A stretch of DNA of 64,000 nt from IMG/VR virus record IMGVR_UViG_3300034685_000168, positions 1 to 64,000 of that record; one strand, 5' to 3'. Each line of letters opens with the position of its first letter. Position 1 is the stretch's first letter. Positions 35,822 to 42,784 of this stretch are shown here, piece after piece. The notes beneath the pieces were generated by a model. It did not search any database. It was not told the DNA's origin and saw only the letters and a program-made list of their open reading frames with translations. The position numbers were made by a program, and so were the translations under genes. This DNA is from a virus.

Positions 35822-36436
35822 TTAAGTAGACAAATAGTCTACTATGTTTTTCAATATAATTAATTTATCTTTTTCTTCCTTTAAATCATTATACATTTTA
35901 ATATAATTTTTTATTAGAGGATACTCTGAATAAAAATCAGAAGTTTTATTTTTATCAACTTCATTATCCAAAGTGTCCAAAAGAGATTCTGGCATTAATA
36001 TATTTGATGTTTTCTCCGGTATTTCATTAATAATTATTTGAGTATTATCAAATTCTTTAGGGAATGCATATATTGTATTGTCATCGGGATCTTCTTCTAT
36101 TTCAAGTAATCCAACGAAAAAAGACATGATATTTACTCTCATACAATATGCGAGTTTAATAAGTTCTTCCCATGATGGTTTTACATAACCAACATTTTTA
36201 CAAAAGGAATAGAATTTTGGTTTTTCTAATTCCTCTGAAAAATTCTTTTCATAGGTTAAATCTTTTTCTTGTTTAATACTAACAATATTTTCTCTTATTG
36301 TATTATAAACACCTGTTCCATATTTTTGAGTAAAAGATCTGCGAATAATCCTTTCATAGAATTCTTTTATCTCATCAATGTCATATTCAATGTCGTCCCA
36401 GTTCAGTTGTTTTTTGTCAAGTGTACATAAATTCAT
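35822..36436 (-). CDS. Hypothetical protein, 204 aa
   Basis: Unrecognised. Mostly helical; the stretch WEELIKLAYCMRVNIMSFFVG (quoted in part) around residues 85-105 vaguely resembles a helix-turn-helix, but the match is weak. The start follows GGGAGACGAG. It has its own promoter motif and a weak terminator, so it is a monocistronic unit in the small-gene region. Confidence 0.7.
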   Translation of the reverse strand: MNLCTLDKKQLNWDDIEYDIDEIKEFYERIIRRSFTQKYGTGVYNTIRENIVSIKQEKDLTYEKNFSEELEKPKFYSFCKNVGYVKPSWEELIKLAYCMRVNIMSFFVGLLEIEEDPDDNTIYAFPKEFDNTQIIINEIPEKTSNILMPESLLDTLDNEVDKNKTSDFYSEYPLIKNYIKMYNDLKEEKDKLIILKNIVDYLST

Positions 36437-36480
36437 ATCTCGTCTCCCATGTGTAAATTAAATTAATATTATTAACTCTA

Positions 36481-36520
36481 TATTATTAATGAAATATATA
36501 AATGAAAATTAATTGAAAAA
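36481..36520 (-). promoter_or_regulatory. Conserved phage promoter motif (site 7)
   Basis: The minus strand has TTTTTCAATTAA, then TTTTCATTTATATATTTC, about 45 bases upstream of the 204-aa gene. It directly follows the T-rich tail of the UUCG hairpin at 36537. Confidence 0.65.
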
Positions 36521-36536
36521 AAAATAAAATATATGT

Positions 36537-36552
36537 GGGGACCGAAGTCCCC
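36537..36552 (-). terminator. UUCG-loop terminator
   Basis: Minus-strand GGGGAC-TTCG-GTCCCC, same hairpin as at 5339 and 36981, 12 bases past the stop of the 76-aa gene, with the shared downstream sequence CACATATATTTTATTTTTT. Confidence 0.85.
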
Positions 36553-36564
36553 TCATGATATTGT

Positions 36565-36795
36565 TTATTCTTTTAGTATCTCTTCTGGTCTTAAGAAAGA
36601 CCAGATACCTCCCGAATGGAGGTAATTTAAATAGTCAACAGTGCTCATTTCATACAACTTGTCGGGGATTACTTCCCCATTTTGTTCATATCCCCTTGGA
36701 GAAAACACAAGGTCCTTGTCCTCTCCTAAAGAAGATTTTATTATTTCTACCCAATCTTTTGGCATTTCATCTTTTTCTAAAATTATTGAATTCAT
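36565..36795 (-). CDS. Small hypothetical protein, 76 aa
   Basis: Unrecognised acidic protein (MNSIILEKDEMPKDWVEII; ends FLRPEEILKE). The start follows TAGGAG. Its 161-base promoter and leader is nearly identical to that of the 98-aa gene 500 bases away, and both end in the same UUCG hairpin, yet the two proteins share no visible similarity. This suggests cassette-like replacement of the coding part. Base composition is less AT-rich than neighbours. Confidence 0.75.
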   Translation of the reverse strand: MNSIILEKDEMPKDWVEIIKSSLGEDKDLVFSPRGYEQNGEVIPDKLYEMSTVDYLNYLHSGGIWSFLRPEEILKE

Positions 36796-36828
36796 TTTAA
36801 ACTCCTATAATTTAATTAAATTAATAAT

Positions 36829-36956
36829 AGAATAAAACAACTTATTTTGCTTTATTCTATTATAGATATATATAACTGAAATTCACTGATTAACACTTTT
36901 TTATATTATCTGAATATTCTATAATGATAATGAATTAAATAGAAAGTATATTAATT
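36829..36956. repeat. 128-bp direct repeat, copy 1 (promoter and leader)
   Basis: Identical to 37331-37458 except for one base (TATAACTG here, TATAAATG there). The similarity continues with two small compensating indels to the start codons of the genes at 36795 and 37297, giving 161 bases of equal length. It contains a conserved minus promoter motif (site 8, about 36853-36895, GTTATATATATC) and a 12-bp inverted repeat TAATAGAATAAA/TTTATTCTATTA in the leader. Confidence 0.95.
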
Positions 36957-36980
36957 GAAAAAAAAAAATAAAATATATAT

Positions 36981-36996
36981 GGGGACCGAAGTCCCC
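36981..36996 (-). terminator. UUCG-loop terminator
   Basis: Minus-strand GGGGAC-TTCG-GTCCCC followed by an AT-rich stretch and a long T-run, seven bases past the stop of the 98-aa gene. Third copy of this hairpin. Confidence 0.85.
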
Positions 36997-37003
36997 TTTT
37001 ATT

Positions 37004-37297
37004 TTATTCTTCCTCTTCAGTTTTTTCTTCAGTTTTATAAAATTCTGGACGACGAGCTTTTAACTCATCGATATTTGATTCGGTTCTTGTCTTAATCCTT
37101 TCATATGCGATAAAACATCTGGTCGCAATCGTTGCGATCGCGTCCTGCACATGAGGGTCCTCAAGAACTTCAAGTGCCTCTTCGGCACCAACTACCATGT
37201 TTTTGTACATCGTAGTTACGATGTCACCACCGATTACCATGTTGTTTATGAAAAGTTCGATTTTTTCTTCTGTGGTTTTGTTGTTTTCTGTAGTCAT
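37004..37297 (-). CDS. Small hypothetical protein, 97 aa
   Basis: Unrecognised, helical, acidic at both ends (MTTENNKTTEEKIEL; ends KTEEKTEEEE), with a central helix-rich EEALEVLEDPHVQDAIATIA. I start at 37297 because TTAAGGAG precedes it; the frame also opens at 37342 inside the leader without a ribosome site. The coding part uses GC-richer codons than its surroundings (GCGATCGCGTCC on the other strand near 37135). Monocistronic, from the duplicated promoter, ending in a UUCG hairpin. Confidence 0.75.
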   Translation of the reverse strand: MTTENNKTTEEKIELFINNMVIGGDIVTTMYKNMVVGAEEALEVLEDPHVQDAIATIATRCFIAYERIKTRTESNIDELKARRPEFYKTEEKTEEEE

Positions 37298-37330
37298 TTT
37301 AAAACTCCTTAATTTAATTAAATTAATATA

Positions 37331-37458
37331 AGAATAAAACAACTTATTTTGCTTTATTCTATTATAGATATATATAAATGAAATTCACTGATTAACACTT
37401 TTTTATATTATCTGAATATTCTATAATGATAATGAATTAAATAGAAAGTATATTAATT
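37331..37458. repeat. 128-bp direct repeat, copy 2 (divergent promoter region)
   Basis: Second copy of 36829-36956. It carries the minus promoter motif (site 9, about 37355-37397, CATTTATATATATC) for the 97-aa gene, and it abuts the ATG of the SbcC-like gene on the plus strand at 37459, so it probably also contains that gene's promoter and leader. There is no good AAGGAG before 37459; AGAAAG lies about ten bases upstream. Confidence 0.95.
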
Positions 37459-39981
37459 ATGTTTATTAAGAAACTAATATTAAAAAAATATATTCCTCAT
37501 ATGTCAGGTGGAATACAAGAATTATCAGTAGATATAAAAAGTCCTGTTACTATAATAATAGGACAAAATAATAGTGGTAAATCAACAACATTTAATCAAC
37601 TACATCCTTATGCTAAAAGTACTAATATATTCTCTAAAGGATTAAATTATTTAGAAATAGAACATAAGAATAATATATTTATTTTAGAATCTAATTTTAC
37701 TAGATCTAATAATAATCATTCTTTTTTATTAAATAATGAAGAATTAAATAAATCTAATATAAGTACAATACAAAATACTTTAGTGGAAGAACATCTAGGT
37801 TATACTGCTTTAATACATAGTCTTTCTCATGGTAAAATATTAATATCTAATCTAGGAAAAGCTGAACGTAAAAAATTATTTATGGAAGCTAATCCTGTTA
37901 ATATAGGGTTTATTTTACAATATCATAAAAAAATATCTAAAGATATAAGAACTTTTAATAATCAATTATCTCTATTAAAAACTAGAGAAATAGATTTAAA
38001 ACAAAAGTTAATGGATAAGAATATATTAGATAATATCAATAAACATACTGAAGAATTAAAGAATAAAGAAATAGAACTTTCTAAAGTAATATATTTATTA
38101 GAACAACAATTATCTGAACTTATAAATAATCCATTAGATGATTATGATTTAGAAGATGAAAAAGTAGCTAAAAATCTATCTTCTATTCTAAACAATTTTA
38201 AGCCTCAGATTGTCTTAAAAAACGAACAGCCTATCATCACTCACCTTAGTGGTCAGAAGCAGTATTACGACTATATAAAGTCATCTATACAAGACAATTT
38301 AAGCACCTTAAAAGAAGAGGTTGATAATTATGAAAAAAATGAAAATCTAAATATTAATAAAGAATTAGAAGATTATACTTTTAAGTTAAATAGTCTTAAT
38401 AAAGTTATTGAAAAAATTAACTATAATGATAAAATTCCATATATAGATTTAGATAATAGAATTAATATAGAAAATAGATTAGATGAATTAACTAATCTAT
38501 TACATATTATTAGAAATGTTGATAAAGTTATTAATCTAGAACAACTAAAAGATTTAGAAGATGAATATACTTTAATTAATAATAGATTATCTATTATATC
38601 AAGAGAAATTAATCATCTTAATGATTTACTTAATAATTATAAAACTGAATATACCAAAATAGGAGATAATCCTTATCCTGAAGATTGTAATAGAAAATGT
38701 AATATTAGAATTAATATAAAAGAAAAAGTAGATGAACTAACTAAATTAACAACTTCTTTAAAAAATAAATTAAAAGATTTAGAAAAAGATAAAATAGAAT
38801 TAGAAGAAAAAAAAGAACAATTTAAAGATAACTTAAGTAAATATGATAATACTTATAAAAATGCTTTTACTAAAATAAATTCTTTTATAGATAGATATTA
38901 TTTATTATCTGAATATATCCTTAATAAAGACTCATTGTTAAAAACTTTAAATAAAGATCCTTTTTCTATAAAGAATAAATTAATAGAAGTAATAGAAAAC
39001 TCTAAAGAAAGAGATAAATTATATGAAGTTAATAAAGAAAAAGAATCAATTGAATTTAAAATAAAAACATTAAGAGAAACTAATTTAAAAGAATTAGAAA
39101 ATATAACTAAAATATATTTAGATAAAAAAGAGCAACTAATTAAATATAATAAAAAATTAGATAATCTTAATGATAAGATTAAAATTAAAAATGATCAAAT
39201 TAATTTAGTTAATGAATCATTAGAACGAAAAGAATCTTTTAATAAACTTCAATTACAACTAAAAAGATATTATGAATATCTTATTTATGAAAAAACAATA
39301 GAATTTTATAAAACTACTATAAAGAAATTTAATGAATATAAATTAGAAATATTAGAAGAAATAACTGAAAAAAATAAAACTATTAAAACACAAAATGAAT
39401 ATATAACAAGATTAGATCAAGAAATACTTCCTAATATAAAAGACTTAGAAGATAAATTAGAGAAGTGGGAACTTATTAATAAAGTGATTAGTCCCGATGG
39501 TATTCCTAAAAGACACAATAGAGTATTTATTAATAAGATTATAGATATAGTTAATAACCATTTAGAATGCGTATGGACTAATACATTAAAAATAAAAAAA
39601 ATAAGAAAAAATCAAGATATAGATTTTAATTTTAAAGTAATAGTTAAAAATGATATTGTGTCTGATATTAGTTTATGTTCTAGTAGTCAAAAGGATATGA
39701 TTAATTTAGCTTTTCAATTAGCTATAATGGAAGTTACAGGTTGGAATAAAGAATATCCTTTTTTCATAGACGAGTGTGATGCATATATGAGTGAGTATCA
39801 TAAATCTAAAGTATTAGAATTAATAATCAAATTGATAAGAGAAAAAAGAATAATGCAATTATTTTTTATTAGTCATAGTGCTGCATTAATGGGAATACCG
39901 AATGCAGAAGTAGTTTGTTTAGATGATACAGAAATGGTTGTACCAGAAAGCTATAATAATTATACTACTATAATTAGATAA
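37459..39981 (+). CDS. SbcC/Rad50/gp46-like recombination ATPase, 840 aa
   Basis: An SMC-type ATPase: Walker A IIIGQNNSGKSTTF (residues 33-45), long coiled coils from about residue 165 to 690, a hook region with C409-x3-C413 (EDCNRKCNI) in place of the usual CxxC, the ABC signature LCSSSQKDMINLAFQL, Walker B YPFFIDECDAYM and the late FFISHS. With an SbcD/gp47 nuclease partner it would process DNA ends in recombination-dependent replication; that partner is not in this window. Residues about 246-290 are encoded by a patch of unusual codons (see findings). Confidence 0.85.
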   Translation: MFIKKLILKKYIPHMSGGIQELSVDIKSPVTIIIGQNNSGKSTTFNQLHPYAKSTNIFSKGLNYLEIEHKNNIFILESNFTRSNNNHSFLLNNEELNKSNISTIQNTLVEEHLGYTALIHSLSHGKILISNLGKAERKKLFMEANPVNIGFILQYHKKISKDIRTFNNQLSLLKTREIDLKQKLMDKNILDNINKHTEELKNKEIELSKVIYLLEQQLSELINNPLDDYDLEDEKVAKNLSSILNNFKPQIVLKNEQPIITHLSGQKQYYDYIKSSIQDNLSTLKEEVDNYEKNENLNINKELEDYTFKLNSLNKVIEKINYNDKIPYIDLDNRINIENRLDELTNLLHIIRNVDKVINLEQLKDLEDEYTLINNRLSIISREINHLNDLLNNYKTEYTKIGDNPYPEDCNRKCNIRINIKEKVDELTKLTTSLKNKLKDLEKDKIELEEKKEQFKDNLSKYDNTYKNAFTKINSFIDRYYLLSEYILNKDSLLKTLNKDPFSIKNKLIEVIENSKERDKLYEVNKEKESIEFKIKTLRETNLKELENITKIYLDKKEQLIKYNKKLDNLNDKIKIKNDQINLVNESLERKESFNKLQLQLKRYYEYLIYEKTIEFYKTTIKKFNEYKLEILEEITEKNKTIKTQNEYITRLDQEILPNIKDLEDKLEKWELINKVISPDGIPKRHNRVFINKIIDIVNNHLECVWTNTLKIKKIRKNQDIDFNFKVIVKNDIVSDISLCSSSQKDMINLAFQLAIMEVTGWNKEYPFFIDECDAYMSEYHKSKVLELIIKLIREKRIMQLFFISHSAALMGIPNAEVVCLDDTEMVVPESYNNYTTIIR

Positions 39982-39990
39982 AAAAATATT

Positions 39991-40023
39991 ATTATAAGAG
40001 GACTTTTATAGTCCTCTTATAAT
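39991..40023. terminator. Bidirectional terminator
   Basis: A 13-bp stem ATTATAAGAGGAC/GTCCTCTTATAAT with a 7-base loop between convergent genes ending at 39981 and 40029. Confidence 0.85.
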
Positions 40024-40028
40024 AGGTT

Positions 40029-40481
40029 TTAATAATTATTAATAAATTTTGTTACCATATTTTCATATCTTTGTATTACAGGATTGTAATTACTCAATTG
40101 TCTTTGCAAAACAATATCAGTAACACCATGATTATTATTTTTCAAACATTTATCCATACTTGTATGGACTTCTATAATCTTTACTTTATAATCCATAGAT
40201 AATGCCACTTGTATATAAGGAGCATATTCTTCTGGTTTCAAATTAGTATTATCAACAACTATTTTTTCTTCATCATTGATAAGTAAATGTAAATATTTTT
40301 TCATACAACTTATGTGTGCTTCGGTTAATTTATTAACATCAAATATATACTCATTATTATCATTAATAAAATAATGATCAGCAGAACAAATTTTATGATC
40401 ATTTAAATTATTTTTAATATAAGTACTTTTACCTGAACCAGATATACCTCTCATTAATATTACTTCTTTTTTATTGTCCAT
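40029..40481 (-). CDS. P-loop kinase, polynucleotide-kinase-like, 150 aa
   Basis: Walker A MRGISGSGKSTYIK near residues 9-22, a following CSADHYF, and IVVDNTNL (Walker B-like, typical of AAA_33/PNK-type kinases such as the T4 Pnk kinase domain). The length covers a single kinase domain with no phosphatase part. It may phosphorylate nucleic-acid 5' ends or a small molecule. It is the last gene of a three-gene unit with an AbrB-like regulator and a 22-aa frame; its ribosome site AAGGAAAAAC lies inside that frame. Confidence 0.8.
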   Translation of the reverse strand: MDNKKEVILMRGISGSGKSTYIKNNLNDHKICSADHYFINDNNEYIFDVNKLTEAHISCMKKYLHLLINDEEKIVVDNTNLKPEEYAPYIQVALSMDYKVKIIEVHTSMDKCLKNNNHGVTDIVLQRQLSNYNPVIQRYENMVTKFINNY

Positions 40482-40539
40482 TTTGTTTTTCCTTTAGTTT
40501 TCTATTAAATGATTTATTTTCTTGGCTTTCTGATATCAT
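40471..40539 (-). CDS. Micro-ORF, 22 aa, linking AbrB-like and kinase genes
   Basis: A frame MISESQENKSFNRKLKEKQNGQ. Its ATG overlaps the AbrB-like gene's stop (ATGA), AAGGAT lies upstream, and its end overlaps the kinase start by 11 bases. It may only serve to carry ribosomes across to the kinase ribosome site, or encode a peptide. Confidence 0.4.
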   Translation of the reverse strand: MISESQENKSFNRKLKEKQNGQ

Positions 40540-40739
40540 TTTAATTTATCCTTTTTGTTGAAAAATGGTCTTTCTCTCAATCTAATTGCTTTTTTAAATT
40601 CAATACCTTTCCTTGATATAGTTAATTTAATTTTGTCTTTACCTTCTTCTAAATTCATTTCTTCTCTTATTCGTTTCGGTATTGTTATTTGACCATTTTT
40701 AGATACTGGTATAATGTAAGTGTTACCTAAAAAAATCAT
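40536..40739 (-). CDS. AbrB/MazE-like DNA-binding regulator, 67 aa
   Basis: The N-terminal 50 residues match the SpoVT/AbrB swapped-hairpin domain: IPVSKNGQITIPKRIREEM, LEEGKDKIKLTISRKGIEF. A basic C-terminal tail follows (RLRERPFFNKKDKLK). Such proteins bind DNA as dimers, as transition-state regulators or antitoxins. No toxin-like gene is adjacent unless the kinase acts as one. The gene has a conserved promoter motif about 45 bases upstream and may regulate this or other early units. Confidence 0.8.
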   Translation of the reverse strand: MIFLGNTYIIPVSKNGQITIPKRIREEMNLEEGKDKIKLTISRKGIEFKKAIRLRERPFFNKKDKLK

Positions 40740-40781
40740 AATGAAACAATATCTCCTTTCTTTAATTAATTAAATTATTAT

Positions 40782-40822
40782 ATCATAAAAGAAATATATA
40801 AATGATTTTTATATGAAAAAAA
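40782..40822 (-). promoter_or_regulatory. Conserved phage promoter motif (site 10)
   Basis: The minus strand has TTTTTTTTCATATAAAAATC, then ATTTATATATTTC and TTTTATGATATAA, upstream of the AbrB-like gene; core and downstream flank are the same as site 2. It directly follows the terminator at 40822-40850. Confidence 0.65.
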
Positions 40823-40850
40823 AATAAGAGGATTTAAGTTCCTCTTATTT
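40822..40850 (-). terminator. Rho-independent terminator
   Basis: An 11-bp stem AAATAAGAGGA/TCCTCTTATTT with a 7-base loop, then a T-run on the minus strand; four bases past the stop of the 57-aa gene. Confidence 0.8.
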
Positions 40851-40853
40851 ATA

Positions 40854-41027
40854 TTAGTGAGGAAGAGATAAATCAACTTCCTCAACCAATGTTTTATTTA
40901 TTGGGATGTAAACTTCTTCACATCCCAATTCATCACAGAGTTTGATATTAATTTCAAGTCCAGGTTCGTATGATGAGATATAGATCGCTTCGCCATTTAT
41001 TTCTATTTTAATTTTTCTTGCATTCAT
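40854..41027 (-). CDS. Small hypothetical protein, 57 aa
   Basis: The frame begins MNARKIKIEINGEAIYISSY and ends VDLSLPH; AAAGGA precedes the ATG at good spacing. It is probably a small beta-rich domain with an acidic C-terminus (CDELGCEEVYIPINKTLVEE). Codons are noticeably less AT-biased than average. It lies between two terminators. It might be co-transcribed with the 14-aa unit through leaky termination. Function unknown. Confidence 0.65.
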   Translation of the reverse strand: MNARKIKIEINGEAIYISSYEPGLEINIKLCDELGCEEVYIPINKTLVEEVDLSLPH

Positions 41028-41087
41028 AATTTTTTCCTTTCTTTTTTGTTATGGAGAAATATTATATGTTTTATATAGGTAAGTATA

Positions 41088-41123
41088 ATAAGTAACAAGG
41101 GAACTTAATCCCTTGTTACTTAT
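41088..41123. terminator. Rho-independent terminator
   Basis: A 14-bp stem AATAAGTAACAAGG and complement around AACTTAAT-type loop, five bases past the stop of the 14-aa frame, followed by AT-rich DNA. Confidence 0.8.
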
Positions 41124-41127
41124 TTTC

Positions 41128-41172
41128 TTATTTTTCCTCGATCACATCGAGGATGTCTCCTATGTCCAACAT
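41128..41172 (-). CDS. Micro-ORF, 14 aa (or small RNA)
   Basis: The frame MLDIGDILDVIEEK has a strong AAAGGAG eight bases upstream, its own promoter motif (41206-41246) and its own terminator. Codons are GC-richer than average (GAC, ATC, CTC, GTG, GAG), and the DNA contains a perfect hairpin CCTCGAT-GTG-ATCGAGG. A whole transcription unit for one 14-residue acidic peptide is unusual; the product could instead be a short structured RNA. Confidence 0.45.
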   Translation of the reverse strand: MLDIGDILDVIEEK

Positions 41173-41205
41173 CTTTTTTTCTCCTTTTATAATAATTAAT
41201 ATTTC

Positions 41206-41246
41206 TATCTTCTTATAAAAGGAATATATAACTAATTATTTTTCAT
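41206..41246 (-). promoter_or_regulatory. Conserved phage promoter motif (site 11)
   Basis: The minus strand reads AAAAATAATTA, then GTTATATATTCC and TTTTATAAG, upstream of the 14-aa frame. It overlaps the last codons of the transglutaminase-like gene. CTTTTATAA is complementary to TTATAAAAG just before the ribosome site, so the leader could fold. Confidence 0.55.
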
Positions 41247-41823
41247 TAACAGTATATTTCTTATATAATACAAAATCATATCTACCTTTATGCCAATCCC
41301 AGTTTAAAATAATTCTTTTAAAAAATTCAGGCATTATATGTAGATCTAATGAACTTATTTCATTATTACTTATTACATAACATTTTTCATCAGATATTAT
41401 ATCTACATTTTTACTTACTGTTCTTCTGAGATATAATAACTTTTTTTCTATAAAGAAAATTGCATTATGACCTCTTTTTAAATCATTAGAAAATAAATAA
41501 CAATCTATAATTGTTCCTTTAGTTTTACTATTTTTTAAATATTTTTTTAATATTAATTTATTTATACTAACTAGATCTTCACAATCACCTTGTTTATTAC
41601 GTAATATAGTCGTAATAGGCCAAGCTTGCCAATCTATATAATCTCGTTTATATTTAAAAGTATTAATTAATGATAAATCTTCTATAGTATTAACTTTTTT
41701 ATAAAATTCTATCACATTTTTTATTCTATAACAATATCTTAGAATATATAATAGATTAAAAAAAATACTATAAAACTTTTTAAAATAAAAGCTATAAAAA
41801 TAAAGTAATTTGTATTTTAACAT
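41236..41823 (-). CDS. Transglutaminase-like cysteine protein, 195 aa
   Basis: A hydrophobic, aromatic N-terminal segment (residues about 5-35, possible membrane anchor) is followed by a transglutaminase-like core: NKQGDCEDLVSINK (catalytic-type Cys in GDCED), then RGHNAIFF (His) and an Asp-containing YVISNNEISSLDLH. Such folds act as peptidases or amidases in phages and bacteria. The substrate is not predictable; a role at the cell envelope is possible given the anchor. The start at 41823 follows AGGAG at long spacing. Confidence 0.7.
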   Translation of the reverse strand: MLKYKLLYFYSFYFKKFYSIFFNLLYILRYCYRIKNVIEFYKKVNTIEDLSLINTFKYKRDYIDWQAWPITTILRNKQGDCEDLVSINKLILKKYLKNSKTKGTIIDCYLFSNDLKRGHNAIFFIEKKLLYLRRTVSKNVDIISDEKCYVISNNEISSLDLHIMPEFFKRIILNWDWHKGRYDFVLYKKYTVNEK

Positions 41824-41910
41824 TTTCTTATTTTTCTCCTACATTTTAAATTATTAATATTTTATATATAATAAACAATTAACTTATAAAATAAAAAGGA
41901 TATTTAAAAT

Positions 41911-42738
41911 ATGTCTGGTATATATAATCCAATAGAATTATTTTTTAGAGAATTACAATTTATAGATATCCCATCTGATATACTACAAATAACATTTAAT
42001 CCTGATAGAAACCCTTCTGTTAGTATTCATAATTTAATTTATCAAAAAATAATAATTAATAAAGTACTACATGATTTAAACTTAGCAGGTGGAAGAACTA
42101 AAAATATTATATTAAGACGAGAATGGAGAATCCAATCGGTTCTTAATAGAAATGATAGACAATATAATAATAGTTCTTTTGTATTATATGAAATACCTAA
42201 TGAATATTTAGAAAATGGAATTATAACTAATGTAATAGCTATTAATATTCCTTCTTTATATAATACATTAGGTGGAGAATATATTAATAGATCTTATAAT
42301 ACTATGAACACTTATGGAAGTGCCACATCTGCTGTATTAGATAGTAATTTAAATAGAGGTGGTGGGTTTAGACCTAAAGGTATTCCAGAAGCTCCCAATA
42401 TAATTAGAATAGAACCTGGATTTAGAAGCCATATGGATTTAGAGGTAGTATTAAAAATATCTATAGATCCTAATTTAAACACATTACCTGAAAATTTAAT
42501 TAGACCTTTTATTGAATTATCTACATTAGCATTACAAGCATATATTTATAATGAACTTATAGTTAAAATAGAAAGAGGATATATAGAAGGTGGTTATGAA
42601 ATAGGTGTTATAAAAGAATTAGTGGAAAGATATAGTGATAAGTACATTGAATATAAAGAAAAATTAAGTACTCTTCCAGGCAAATCAGCCTATTCAGATC
42701 CCAGATCTAGACAGAGGATGTACTACTATATGATATAG
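41911..42738 (+). CDS. Hypothetical, probably virion protein, 275 aa
   Basis: Unrecognised. A beta-rich N-terminal part, a Gly/Asn/Arg-rich middle (VLDSNLNRGGGFRPKGIPEA) and a helical C-terminal part. The start follows AAAAGGA. Size and position beside the terminase region would suit a neck or tail-completion protein. The last 25 codons (SAYSDPRSRQRMYYYMI) use GC-richer codons than the rest. A strong convergent terminator follows the TAG stop. Confidence 0.65.
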   Translation: MSGIYNPIELFFRELQFIDIPSDILQITFNPDRNPSVSIHNLIYQKIIINKVLHDLNLAGGRTKNIILRREWRIQSVLNRNDRQYNNSSFVLYEIPNEYLENGIITNVIAINIPSLYNTLGGEYINRSYNTMNTYGSATSAVLDSNLNRGGGFRPKGIPEAPNIIRIEPGFRSHMDLEVVLKISIDPNLNTLPENLIRPFIELSTLALQAYIYNELIVKIERGYIEGGYEIGVIKELVERYSDKYIEYKEKLSTLPGKSAYSDPRSRQRMYYYMI

Positions 42739-42748
42739 CTTAAATAGA

Positions 42749-42782
42749 CTTATATAGAAGGACAAAAGTCCTTCTATATAAG
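42749..42782. terminator. Bidirectional terminator
   Basis: A 15-bp stem CTTATATAGAAGGAC/GTCCTTCTATATAAG with a 4-base A loop between convergent genes. Confidence 0.85.
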
Positions 42783-42784
42783 CA

